From Chlamydiota bacterium (GTDB taxonomy: Bacteria > Chlamydiota > Chlamydiia > Chlamydiales > Rhabdochlamydiaceae), in the NCBI GenBank assembly GCA_013288895.1, contig JABDAY010000011.1, positions 1 to 46,150 on the forward strand: a stretch of 46,150 nt of DNA, given 5' to 3'. Within the stretch, counting starts at the first letter, position 1; each line of letters begins with the position of its first letter. Below, piece by piece: positions 32,230-40,522 of this stretch. A program made the position numbers and the translations under genes. Under the pieces are notes generated by a model, which searched no databases, was not told where the DNA came from, and saw only the letters and a program-made list of their open reading frames with translations.

Positions 32230-32775
32230 ATGCCAGTACCAGGAGTGTTAGCGCCAGGAGGACTTAATCCTTATACACAGATAGAAGGAGTTCCAGATAG
32301 TAGACCTGAAGGGGTGAAAGTCTCTTCTTCCCCTCCTCCGTATTCCCCTCCTATTTACTCAGGTTCCGCAGCAGCTAGCGCGCCGCCCCTAGAGAACAGC
32401 CTCGTAGATGTTTTTAATGCACCGTTTTGGAAAGTGGCATTAGTTGCTGTGGTTATTTCTTTATTAGTGATAGGTTCTGTAACTCTCGGACTCCTGACCG
32501 CAAGCCTTGTTTCCAGTGGAGCTTTTATGTGGCAAATAGGTCTTGCCGGCTTTGGCTGCGCAGGTCTCGGCCTGAGTGCCATTTTTGGGCTCTTCAGCGC
32601 TAGCGAGAATAAAATGTTCGAGAATACCCCCCACAATAAGAAGGACGCTGCAAACTTCGCTGTTCAAACAACATGCGCTGTACTTTACACTTTCTATATT
32701 GCTATACAAGCTGCTGAGAAATTAGCTATCTGTGACCTTATAAATGCTCTGGTTAAGAGCGGTCCCAGACGTTGA
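32230..32775 (+). CDS. Candidate inclusion membrane (Inc-like) protein
   Basis: This 181-residue protein has a Pro/Ser-rich N-terminal 60 residues, then two closely spaced hydrophobic helices with a very short loop: VALVAVVISLLVIGSVTLGLLTASL and WQIGLAGFGCAGLGLSAIFGLF. A hydrophilic region and a third weakly hydrophobic stretch (AVLYTFYIAIQAAEKL) follow. The bilobed hydrophobic motif is the signature of chlamydial Inc proteins inserted in the host-derived inclusion membrane. The family identity rests on topology only, not on sequence similarity. It has a strong ribosome binding site (AAAAGGAGAAGAAAT) and precedes another similar gene. Confidence 0.6.
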   Translation: MPVPGVLAPGGLNPYTQIEGVPDSRPEGVKVSSSPPPYSPPIYSGSAAASAPPLENSLVDVFNAPFWKVALVAVVISLLVIGSVTLGLLTASLVSSGAFMWQIGLAGFGCAGLGLSAIFGLFSASENKMFENTPHNKKDAANFAVQTTCAVLYTFYIAIQAAEKLAICDLINALVKSGPRR

Positions 32776-32964
32776 TTTTTCTTCATTAGCATATCCTGCC
32801 GCTTGCGATCCTGTTTTCTTTTCGTTACTCAAATACGAATAATTTATTTTACAATAAACAATAATTTACTCGTTACTAATAATTCCTTTTTGTTGATTTG
32901 TTTAATTACATTGTTATATTATAATACGAAAGTTAATTAACAATTATAACTAAAGGGAGAAAAT

Positions 32965-33546
32965 ATGCCACAAATGACCATAATAGGACCAAGTTCAGCA
33001 AGTGCTGTTGCTGTAGCTCAACCTGTTACAACTGCTGCAGATACAAAAACTCAGAGCGCAGTAAAATTTTCAATTGACCATGCAGAATCTGCTATTGCAT
33101 CTGAGCAAGCATTGAAATCTAAAGCTCGGAATCAGGAAATTTTCCTGTACGTCTTTGGTGCTTTAATCGTTGTAACAAGCATTACTTTAACAATAACGGG
33201 AATAGTTAGAAGAAGCCTTGGCATGGCTCTTGGTGGGTTTCTTGGCGCCTATATTACCAGTATAGGCATAAGCCTACTTGGAATTAGAAAAGATGGGGAG
33301 GCACGGAAACACCAACGCAATATCAACTCACTTAAAGGATTGGATCAAAAAGACACTCCTCTTAGAACATTTATTAATGAGAGAGAGTGTAACAAGCCCA
33401 TGACGCTACAACAATTCCTTGAAATACATGTTCAGTTTGAAAGGGACCAATCAAATAAGAGGCAAAGAATTAGTCTCAATAAATCAGAAGAAACCATTGA
33501 CACAAAAATGCAAGAAATTGCTTGTCAATTAGATTCTACAGAATAA
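32965..33546 (+). CDS. Candidate inclusion membrane (Inc-like) protein
   Basis: This 193-residue protein has an Ala/Val/Thr-rich N-terminal 65 residues, two closely spaced hydrophobic helices (IFLYVFGALIVVTSITLTITGIV and LGMALGGFLGAYITSIGISLLGI), then about 90 polar, charged residues with likely helices (QFLEIHVQFERDQSNKRQR, ETIDTKMQEIACQL). The short loop between the helices (RRSLG) and the cytosol-facing tail fit the Inc layout; sequence similarity is not shown. The upstream region has TTGATT at 32893 and TATATT at 32915 (16-base spacing), a weak promoter candidate. The ATG follows AAAGGGAGAAAAT. Confidence 0.6.
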   Translation: MPQMTIIGPSSASAVAVAQPVTTAADTKTQSAVKFSIDHAESAIASEQALKSKARNQEIFLYVFGALIVVTSITLTITGIVRRSLGMALGGFLGAYITSIGISLLGIRKDGEARKHQRNINSLKGLDQKDTPLRTFINERECNKPMTLQQFLEIHVQFERDQSNKRQRISLNKSEETIDTKMQEIACQLDSTE

Positions 33547-33603
33547 TTTTTACTATAGAAATACTTTATATCCAGTAATCTGGAAATAGTGTATTCTCTC
33601 TAT

Positions 33604-34794
33604 ATGCGTAAATTAGGCTTTTTTCTGTTTTTCCTGCCCATTTGGGCTGTGGCATCGGTTTATGTGGGTTTTGGCAAGACCGATATCACACCCCCTGTTG
33701 GTACCCCTTCTGCCGGGTATCAAGCGCGTCAAGGGGATGGAATGAAAGGGACCAATGATCCCCTACTCGCCCTGGCCCTTTTTATTGACAACGGTGAAAA
33801 AAAGATTGTTCTTTGCAGCGTAGATAATTTAGGATTCACCTATGAGATGGTCCAGAAAATTACAGCGCTTGTACATAAAGAGGTCCCTGATTGCGAAGTT
33901 TATGTAGCCTCTACCCACACCCATTCGGGTGGCGGCGCTTTTTTAAATATTCCTGTTGTAGGAGAGGCTCTAGCCGGCAAATACGATCCTGACATTGCTA
34001 AAATGTATGTGGAAAAAACAGCTGAAGCAATTGTTTTAGCCAGCCGCAATACAGTGAAAGGCAAAATAGGCGTCGGATATGGCACTGCCCAAAATTTGAG
34101 CGTCTATCGCAGTACGTGGCCCGAAGATGTAATACCCCTGAGCGATGTCGCAGTGATAAAGGTCACCAAAGAAGATGACTCCCCCTTTGCCATTTTATTT
34201 AATTTTCCTGTTCATCCTACTGTGCTTCCTCACCAAAACAGATACTTTTCCGCTGATTTTGTTGGCTATGCGAGAGATGCACTCAAAATCCCTGCCATTT
34301 ATTTTAATGGGGCTCAGGGAGATGTGAATCCTATCGATGCGCCCTGCGACCAAATAGGAGAGGCTCTTGCAGCTGTTGTCAAAGGAGTTTGGGATAAAAC
34401 CGAAACGAGCGATAACTTGGAGATTTTTACAAAAAAACTCCCTTATTCTTTAAAGCCTCAAGCCACCCCCAAAGGAATTGCCCTTCCCTTAGAGACGTAC
34501 AAAAGCGAAATGAATCTGATCGTTTTAAATGGAAAGGACGCCTTTGTCACGATTCCCGGCGAGCTCAGTTGCGTATACGACAAAAAGTTAAAAGAAGCTG
34601 GAAAAGCCATGGGCTACAGCCACGTCTCTATTTTTGGCTTAACCAATGATGCACATGGGTATATCATTCTCCCCGAGTCTTGGAGGAATAAAACCTTTGA
34701 GTCACGCCTCTCCTTCGGCGGCGAGAACTACGGAGACGAAACTGAGAAAAGAGCTCTCTCCCTCCTAGAAAGTCAAAGGCCAGGTATAAATTAA
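33604..34794 (+). CDS. Secreted neutral ceramidase-like hydrolase
   Basis: This 396-residue protein has a cleavable signal peptide (MRKLGFFLFFLPIWAVAS). The mature part matches the N-terminal domain of neutral/alkaline non-lysosomal ceramidases: GFGKTDITPPVGTPSAGY, then ASTHTHSGGG with histidine zinc ligands, FPVHPTVL and NGAQGDVNP. These are the segments that build the zinc site. It lacks the C-terminal Ig-like domain of the classic enzyme, so it belongs to the short bacterial group whose substrate is often not known. Release of fatty acid from host ceramide would suit an intracellular parasite, but that is inference. I chose ATG 33604; a GTG at 33589 would add five residues before the signal. 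Confidence 0.8.
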   Translation: MRKLGFFLFFLPIWAVASVYVGFGKTDITPPVGTPSAGYQARQGDGMKGTNDPLLALALFIDNGEKKIVLCSVDNLGFTYEMVQKITALVHKEVPDCEVYVASTHTHSGGGAFLNIPVVGEALAGKYDPDIAKMYVEKTAEAIVLASRNTVKGKIGVGYGTAQNLSVYRSTWPEDVIPLSDVAVIKVTKEDDSPFAILFNFPVHPTVLPHQNRYFSADFVGYARDALKIPAIYFNGAQGDVNPIDAPCDQIGEALAAVVKGVWDKTETSDNLEIFTKKLPYSLKPQATPKGIALPLETYKSEMNLIVLNGKDAFVTIPGELSCVYDKKLKEAGKAMGYSHVSIFGLTNDAHGYIILPESWRNKTFESRLSFGGENYGDETEKRALSLLESQRPGIN

Positions 34795-34849
34795 GTTTGC
34801 TACAAAATCGAGAGGTGGGATAACCTCGGATTCTTTTTATGGGAGGAAT

Positions 34850-35779
34850 ATGTCAAGTGTAGTGGGTGGTGATCGAAAATTGCAGAATCGGGCAGTCATG
34901 GGTGTTTTGCTCATGATTATTGGGCTTGCCCTCTATCCCCTTTCTGATGCGTTTGTCAAACACCTGATGGGCACCTATTCAGTCCAGCAAACCACCTTTT
35001 TAAGGGCCATTACAAGGCTGGCGCCTTTGTTAATTGCGACCTATTTTCAAGGAGGACCAAGGGCAGTATTAGGAACAAAGCATCCCAAGAAACACTTTTT
35101 CCGTCTTGGGGTAAATCTTATTTACACCTATGCCTTCATGTATGCGTTTTCAGTGGGATCTTTAACGACGATTTACACTCTGAGTTACACTTCCCCTTTC
35201 TTTATGATTTTGCTAAGTGCTCTGATGCTCAAAGAACCGGTTAGCAAAGAAAAATGGATGGCTGTTGCGGTAGGAATGATGGGGGTGGCCATTGCTATGC
35301 GCCCAGGTTCAAGTGTCTTTGAAATAGCGGCAATTATTGTTCTAGTGGGAACCTTTTTGGGAGCGCTTAACAAAATTCTCATGCGCCGCCTTGCAGAGAC
35401 AGAACACAGTCTTGCTATTGCCATTTATCCAAATATTCTCATGATTCTCGTGACATTCCCCTTCTTAATTATGACATGGAAAGCAATGCCTTGGACCCAT
35501 TGGGGGCTTTTTGCCATTGTGGGATCGATCACTGCTATGGGCCAATATTGTATTGCTCAAGCACTCCGCTTTGCACAAGCTTCCACCCTTGCCCCTATTG
35601 ACTATTCCTCTTTCTTTTGGGTGGTCGCCCTCGATTTCATCTGGTGGCATAAATCACCCGATGCTTTCACCATCATAGGCGCTAGCATCATCGTGGGTAG
35701 CAACCTCTACATCCTCTATCGCACAAGACGGGAAGAAGCCCTCAAGAAAAAAGCCGCTGCTGCTGCTGTCCCTAATTAA
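34850..35779 (+). CDS. EamA/DMT family transporter
   Basis: This 309-residue protein has ten predicted hydrophobic helices in two five-helix halves, the arrangement of the drug/metabolite transporter superfamily (EamA repeats). First repeat: LLMIIGLALYPLSDAFVKHLMG, TTFLRAITRLAPLLIATYF and a SLTTIYTLSYTSPFFMILLSALMLKEPVSKEKW end; second repeat: IVLVGTFLGALNKILMRRLAETEHSLAIAIYPNILMIL, QYCIAQALRFAQASTLAPIDYSSFFWVVALDFIWW. The LKEP motif and matching WWHKSP place the two repeats. Substrate cannot be told; chlamydial members include a SAM transporter. The start follows GGGAGGAAT. A palindromic element separates it from the phosphorylase. Confidence 0.85.
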   Translation: MSSVVGGDRKLQNRAVMGVLLMIIGLALYPLSDAFVKHLMGTYSVQQTTFLRAITRLAPLLIATYFQGGPRAVLGTKHPKKHFFRLGVNLIYTYAFMYAFSVGSLTTIYTLSYTSPFFMILLSALMLKEPVSKEKWMAVAVGMMGVAIAMRPGSSVFEIAAIIVLVGTFLGALNKILMRRLAETEHSLAIAIYPNILMILVTFPFLIMTWKAMPWTHWGLFAIVGSITAMGQYCIAQALRFAQASTLAPIDYSSFFWVVALDFIWWHKSPDAFTIIGASIIVGSNLYILYRTRREEALKKKAAAAAVPN

Positions 35780-35814
35780 GCAGAGTAATCCCTTATCACA
35801 GAGTGAAGAATAAA

Positions 35815-35907
35815 AGAAGATCGGTTACGCATACGGTTACGGGGACTCAAAGCAATGACCCTCTTCCGTAACCGTATGCGTAACCGTATGCGTAACCGAT
35901 CTTCTCT
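35815..35907. repeat. Palindrome with extra repeat unit, hairpin family member 2
   Basis: The left arm (AGAAGATCGGTTACGCATAC, continuing GGTTACGG) starts at 35815. The right arm starts at 35866 and has three copies of the GTAACCGTATGC unit where the left has two. The loop equals the reverse complement of the loop at 4938-4962 (with few changes), so the element is the same family in opposite orientation. It lies between the EamA and phosphorylase genes. Confidence 0.8.
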
Positions 35908-35960
35908 TCTTCTCTCTTCTTCTCTCTTCTTCTCTCTTCTTCTTTCTTCTTCTTTCTTTT
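35901..35960. repeat. Pyrimidine decamer tandem repeat
   Basis: Three consecutive TCTCTCTTCT units (35911-35940), then TCTTTCTTCT and TCTTTCTTTT, preceded by a related CTTCTCTTCT. It ends about 40 bases before the alpha-glucan phosphorylase ATG. Polypyrimidine runs of this kind tend to slip in replication. Confidence 0.7.
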
Positions 35961-35999
35961 TGGGGTTCTTGCTATAAAAGGATTTTTGGGAGGGGTGCT

Positions 36000-38513
36000 A
36001 TGAGAAGGATGAATGTTTATCGACGGGAAGATATTGACGGATATGCTGAGCTAGAAGAGCTTGCTCTAGACTTTATCTGGATGTGGAACCAAAATCATGC
36101 GGCAAAAAAAGTTTGGGAGCAACTCGACCCAGAACTCTGGAACCTTTCCCGTAATGCTTGGGTGGTTTTACAATCGGTATCGAAAGAAAAAATTGAAAAA
36201 GCCCTTTCCGATAATAATTTTCGCAAATTTGTCGATGATCTGCTAAAAGCTAATCGAGAAGAAACAAACGCTCCATCCTGGTTTCAAAAAAAATATCCCA
36301 AATCTCCTTTGTCATGTGTTGCCTACTTCAGCATGGAATTTATGCTCAGCGAAGCTTTGCCCATCTATTCGGGAGGACTTGGCAATGTGGCTGGTGATCA
36401 GTTAAAAGCTGCAAGTGACCTGGGAATGCCGATTGTGGGCATTGGACTTCTTTATCAACAAGGGTATTTTCGCCAAATAATAGATAAAGAGGGCGCGCAA
36501 CATGCTCTTTATCCCTACAATGACCCGGGACAGCTGCCAATCACTCCTTTGCGCAAAGCAAATGGAGAATGGTTAAGACTTGAAATATCTCTTCCGGGAT
36601 GGTCTCTTTGGCTCCGAGCATGGGAAGTAAAGGTGGGAAAGATCAGGCTCTTTTTGTTAGATAGCAATGATGCCATTAACCTTCCGATTTATCGAGGTAT
36701 CACAAGTGAGCTTTATGGAGGGGATAAAGATCTGCGTATTAAACAAGAGTTGATTTTAGGTATTGGAGGTTGGCGCCTGCTTGAGGCTTTAGGAATGCGG
36801 CCGCAAGTATGCCATTTAAACGAAGGGCATGCGGCGTTTGTTATCTTAGAGCGATGCAAAACTTTTATGAAAGAAACAAAAGTGCCCTTTGAAGTGGCCT
36901 TAAGTGCAACCAGGCCAGGTAACTTATTTACAACGCATACTGCGGTTCCCGCAGGCTTTGATCTTTTTTCACCCATGTTTATTGAGCAGTATTTAGGCAA
37001 GTATGCAAAAAATGAACTTGGTCTTGAACTAAATGATCTGCTCGCTTTAGGTAGATTAAACCCGTCTGACAACTCTGAGAATTTTAATATGGCATACCTT
37101 GCTATGCGCGGCAGCGGGTCTGTCAATGCTGTAAGTAAGCTTCATGGAAAAGTCAGCAGAAAAATTTTTGATTCTCTTTTTCCTCGGTGGCCAGAAGATG
37201 AGGTCCCCATAGGCTCAGTCACTAATGGGGTGCATATGCCCAGCTGGAATTGCGTTAATGCAAGTGAACTTTGGAAAACGTCCTGTGGGAGTTGCAGATT
37301 TTTAGGAACAGAATCCTTAGAAGAGGATTTTAGAAAAGTTCCCGACCAAAAAATTTGGAAAATGAGAAATGAGGGGAGAAAATTGCTCATCGATTACGCG
37401 AGAGCCAGGCTAGTTAAGATGATGGAAGCTAGAGGTGAACCTCCTGAAGATATTGAAAAAGCAAGACACGTCTTTGACCCTAATACTTTAACACTGGGAT
37501 TTGCTAGGCGTTTTGCCACTTATAAAAGACCAAACATGCTCTTACACGATAAAGAGAGGTTCCTGAAAATTTTAACGAATTCCCAAAGACCCGTGCAACT
37601 CATGATCTCTGGGAAAGCGCATCCTGCAGATAAGCCGGGACAAGCGATGATTAAAGAGTGGATGGAATTTGTCTGGTCTAAGCCCGAAGTTAGATCCCAT
37701 GTGATTTTTTTAAGCGATTATGACATGCGTGTAACACAATACCTTGTTACGGGAGTAGATTTGTGGGTTAATACTCCCAGACGCCCCTGGGAAGCCTGCG
37801 GGACAAGCGGCATGAAGGTGCTCGGCAATGGGGGGCTAAATCTTTCTGAACTTGACGGCTGGTGGGCAGAGGCTTACTGCCCGGAGGTCGGCTGGGCTCT
37901 CGGCGATGGGAAAGAGCGCGGGGAAGATCTTGCATGGGATGCACAGGAAGCCTACGCTTTATATGATCTTTTAGAACAAAAAATTGTTCCAGAATTTTAC
38001 ACACGCAATAACGAGGGAATTCCCACTGCATGGATAGCAAAGGTAAGAGAAAGCATGGCGAGGCTCTCCCCTCTTTTTTCTGCAGACCGAACTGTACGTG
38101 AATATGCCGAAAAATACTATCTGCCCGCGTGTGATAAATTTTTAAAACGCTCTGCAAATAATGGCGCACTTGCAAAAAAACTGATTGAAAATAAGCATTT
38201 GTTAGACAATAATTGGGCTCTGCTTCGTTTTGGAGAGATCAGAGCAGAAACAAGTAAAGATCAACACTATTTCGAAATTCAAGTCTATCTAGACAGTATT
38301 GATCCTATGTTAGTAAAGCTCGAACTTTTCTCTCCAGATGGTGCACAAGAAATGAAAATGGAAAAGCAGCTTGAAGGAACGCCAGGCATGTACATATACA
38401 AGACCACAGTGCCTAGTAAATACCCCAAAGAGCAATACACACCACGCATTGTTTCAAATCTGGAAGATGCGTGTGTGCCGCTAGAGGTGGCCAATATACT
38501 ATGGCAGAGATAG
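36000..38513 (+). CDS. glgP: Alpha-glucan (glycogen/maltodextrin) phosphorylase
   Basis: This 837-residue protein of the alpha-glucan phosphorylase type (the short bacterial/archaeal form) releases glucose 1-phosphate from alpha-1,4-glucans. Recognisable parts: AYFSMEFMLSEALPIYSGGLGNVAGDQLKAASDLG, HLNEGHAAFVILE, SVTNGVHMPSW, GFARRFATYKRP, and GTSGMK with PLP-binding Lys606. The C-terminus (about 100 residues, IQVYLDSIDPMLVKLELFSPDG) is an extra domain common in this subgroup. The start follows a GGGAGGGG site; an ATG three codons on is a minor alternative. It stands alone between two palindromic elements that may terminate transcription. A role in glycogen metabolism is expected because chlamydiae store glycogen. 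Confidence 0.9.
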   Translation: MRRMNVYRREDIDGYAELEELALDFIWMWNQNHAAKKVWEQLDPELWNLSRNAWVVLQSVSKEKIEKALSDNNFRKFVDDLLKANREETNAPSWFQKKYPKSPLSCVAYFSMEFMLSEALPIYSGGLGNVAGDQLKAASDLGMPIVGIGLLYQQGYFRQIIDKEGAQHALYPYNDPGQLPITPLRKANGEWLRLEISLPGWSLWLRAWEVKVGKIRLFLLDSNDAINLPIYRGITSELYGGDKDLRIKQELILGIGGWRLLEALGMRPQVCHLNEGHAAFVILERCKTFMKETKVPFEVALSATRPGNLFTTHTAVPAGFDLFSPMFIEQYLGKYAKNELGLELNDLLALGRLNPSDNSENFNMAYLAMRGSGSVNAVSKLHGKVSRKIFDSLFPRWPEDEVPIGSVTNGVHMPSWNCVNASELWKTSCGSCRFLGTESLEEDFRKVPDQKIWKMRNEGRKLLIDYARARLVKMMEARGEPPEDIEKARHVFDPNTLTLGFARRFATYKRPNMLLHDKERFLKILTNSQRPVQLMISGKAHPADKPGQAMIKEWMEFVWSKPEVRSHVIFLSDYDMRVTQYLVTGVDLWVNTPRRPWEACGTSGMKVLGNGGLNLSELDGWWAEAYCPEVGWALGDGKERGEDLAWDAQEAYALYDLLEQKIVPEFYTRNNEGIPTAWIAKVRESMARLSPLFSADRTVREYAEKYYLPACDKFLKRSANNGALAKKLIENKHLLDNNWALLRFGEIRAETSKDQHYFEIQVYLDSIDPMLVKLELFSPDGAQEMKMEKQLEGTPGMYIYKTTVPSKYPKEQYTPRIVSNLEDACVPLEVANILWQR

Positions 38514-38523
38514 GAAAAAAATT

Positions 38524-38637
38524 AAGATCGGGCACGCACGCGGGCACGGGCACGGGCACGAAAGAGGGAAGTGCTTAAGCTCTCTTCTCTTTCCGGATTT
38601 CGTGCCCGTGCCCGTGCCCGCGTGCGTGCCCGATCTT
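38524..38637. repeat. 40-base perfect palindrome, hairpin family member 3
   Basis: Arms at 38524-38563 and 38598-38637 are perfectly complementary over 40 bases and are built of GGGCACG units. The loop (34 bases) contains GAGGGAAGTGC. It differs from members 1 and 2 in arm sequence but matches in size, AAGATCGG start, tandem unit structure, and AAAGAGGG at the loop start. It lies between the phosphorylase and MFS genes. Confidence 0.85.
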
Positions 38638-38667
38638 CTTCTTCTTCATTCTTAAAAAAGGAATAAC

Positions 38668-39894
38668 ATGTTTAAGTCAGCACAACATTATCGCACATTT
38701 TTGACAGTGCTACTCACCTACACTCTTGATCTGGTGGGCTTCTCTATTGTGTTTCCGGTTTTGGCTCCCCTCCTTTTAAATCCGCAGCTCCATTTTTTTG
38801 CTCCCGATATTCTGCTTGGAGAAAGAACAACGATCTTGGGTCTTCTGTTTGCTATTTTTGGGATTGCTCAATTTATTGGAGCGCCTATTGCGGGAGTATT
38901 AGCGGACCACTACGGAAGACATAAAACATTTCTAGCCACGGTAGGATTAAGTGTCGTGGGATATGGGATCATGGCGTTTGCCGTTTATGCCCAATCTTTA
39001 AGCCTCATATTTGTGGGAAGGATAGTCACAGGATTTTGCTCAGGTAATGTTGGACTTGCGCAATCTGCAACAGCAGATTTAACAGATGCAAAACACCGAG
39101 GAAAAGCTTTTGGAATATTACTTGGAGTCGGCGGCCTTGGATTTGTCGTAGGACCCTGGTTTGGAGGAAAACTTGCCAATCCCGATTGGCTTTTTGGCTC
39201 TGGAGCTTTTATCTTCGCAGCCGTTGCAGCAATGATTAACTTCATCACATTGTATTTTTTTTATGTTGAAACATGGAAAAGGAATGCTGCGCACGCGAAG
39301 GTCAGCCTCTTTGGGACTTTTAAAGACATGCGGATTGTTTTTCACCACAAAATACTCAGAACTATCCTCATTGCTTCCCTCCTCTTTTTTATTGGGTGGG
39401 CATTTCTGGTGATCTTTTCCCCCACTTATCTCGTGCAACGATTCTCTCTTGGTGCCGATAAAATTGGCGATATTTATGCCTATTTTGCTATTTGGTGGAT
39501 GTTTGTAACGATGTATTTGAACAAAGAACTCGTAGCCAAATTTTCCTTACGACACCTCATTGCCGCGGGAGCAATCATTGCATCTGTTTTCCTCGTTGTC
39601 TTTGTTTTAGCAGAGCAGATGTGGTGGTACTGGATCATCATCCCCATACTGGTAGGAGGGGGAGGATTTGCCTGGGTGAACTTTGGAACCCTTCTTTCCC
39701 TTAAAACATCAGACGACATGCAAGGAAGAGCTATGGGCGTTAGCGGCTCAATGTGGTCCCTCGGACAAATTATAGCACCCCTTGTGGCAGGCCCCCTTGC
39801 CGGCTGGAATATGTACGCGCCTCTTTTGCTGGGAGCTATCGTCATATTCCTCTCTTTTGTTTACTTTGTTACTCAATACAAAGAAATCAACTAG
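38668..39894 (+). CDS. MFS transporter, TetA-like
   Basis: This 408-residue protein has about 12 hydrophobic helices. LLTYTLDLVGFSIVFPVLAPLL opens the first helix, followed by FGIAQFIGAPIAGVLADHYGRHKTFL, the MFS signature loop (GxLADRxGR). GRIVTGFCSGNVGLAQSATADLTDAKHRGKAFGILLGVGGLGFVVGPWFGG (helices 4 and 5) is also typical, and the C-terminal half has MQGRAMGVSGSMWSLGQIIAPLVAGPLAG. The closest type is the TCR/Tet drug efflux group, but the substrate is not predictable. The start follows AAAAAAGGAATAAC. Its upstream region contains the palindrome at 38524-38637, so the gene is probably transcribed on its own. Confidence 0.9.
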   Translation: MFKSAQHYRTFLTVLLTYTLDLVGFSIVFPVLAPLLLNPQLHFFAPDILLGERTTILGLLFAIFGIAQFIGAPIAGVLADHYGRHKTFLATVGLSVVGYGIMAFAVYAQSLSLIFVGRIVTGFCSGNVGLAQSATADLTDAKHRGKAFGILLGVGGLGFVVGPWFGGKLANPDWLFGSGAFIFAAVAAMINFITLYFFYVETWKRNAAHAKVSLFGTFKDMRIVFHHKILRTILIASLLFFIGWAFLVIFSPTYLVQRFSLGADKIGDIYAYFAIWWMFVTMYLNKELVAKFSLRHLIAAGAIIASVFLVVFVLAEQMWWYWIIIPILVGGGGFAWVNFGTLLSLKTSDDMQGRAMGVSGSMWSLGQIIAPLVAGPLAGWNMYAPLLLGAIVIFLSFVYFVTQYKEIN

Positions 39895-39941
39895 ATTAAA
39901 AATATGCAGATTGAGTATAGGGAGGCAATGGAGGTAACCTT

Positions 39942-40088
39942 ATGTACGTATTTCACCCGTTATTATTCCCCGTAATTTCTCTTGTTGCAGGGATACTAGT
40001 TTTAATATTCCCAACAATTTTGAACTACATCGTAGCCATCTACTTAATTGTTTTAGGCATTGTCGGCATTGCCGGAGGCTTGATGTGA
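39942..40088 (+). CDS. DUF3096 family small membrane protein
   Basis: This 48-residue protein is one hydrophobic hairpin (LLFPVISLVAGILVLIFP, TILNYIVAIYLIVLGIVGIAGGLM). The pattern A-G-I-L-x-L-x-x-P, then LNYIVAIYLIVxGxxG is that of DUF3096, a family of small membrane proteins of unknown function. The ATG follows GGAGGTAACCTT, an optimal site. The stop codon overlaps the start of the next gene by 3 bases (ATGTGA), so both are translated from one message. A short in-frame ATG at 40083 is not used because the GTG in the other frame is better placed. Confidence 0.75.
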   Translation: MYVFHPLLFPVISLVAGILVLIFPTILNYIVAIYLIVLGIVGIAGGLM

Positions 40089-40378
40089 GAAACACATCAC
40101 TTATTCTGTTTAGCATCGCTGCGCTCACGTGCAGCGATCTTGCGGCGTGGCAAAGGCAATCAAAAATCGATTGCCAAAATAAGAAAAAAGCTTGCGAGCA
40201 AGCTGTTGATAATTGCGAAAAGCAAATATCAAAAAGAGATGAATCCAACTTCGCCGCTTCTTTAAACTCAGTCAATCGCGCCAAGTTCTATAAATTTACC
40301 CCCGAGCAAAAGAAAAGAGCCATGAACGCTGCTGACAACAACCGGATGACCCCCAACGAAGCCGTCAGCAAAATCTAA
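40085..40378 (+). CDS. Small secreted hypothetical protein
   Basis: This 97-residue protein begins with a GTG that overlaps the DUF3096 stop. A signal peptide (MRNTSLILFSIAALTCSDLAA) precedes a charged, Lys/Glu/Asn-rich part with three Cys (CQNKKKACEQAVDNCEKQIS), then EQKKRAMNAADNNRMTPNEAVSKI. The two short Cys-x6-Cys pieces could hold a disulfide. The C-terminal region (TPEQKKRAMNAADNNRMTPNEAVSK) slightly resembles an EF-hand-like or helical repeat but without calcium ligands that I can see. The family is not recognised. It is probably in the same transcript as the DUF3096 gene. Confidence 0.55.
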   Translation: MRNTSLILFSIAALTCSDLAAWQRQSKIDCQNKKKACEQAVDNCEKQISKRDESNFAASLNSVNRAKFYKFTPEQKKRAMNAADNNRMTPNEAVSKI

Positions 40379-40522
40379 CTAATGGGCACCAAAAAGGAAG
40401 TATCGATAAAGAAGCTCCCTGGACAGCAATGGGTCTACGATAAGATTCAGGAACAGTCATACAATAGGATCCTTTTGTGAACCTACGATATTACCGTTTC
40501 CACCAAAAAAGAAAAAGCCATT

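Noticed and set aside
35901-35960. Possible CRISPR array
   Set aside because: The units are 10 bases of pyrimidines with no spacers; there is no cas gene. The Cas4-like protein at 21654 belongs to a different operon.
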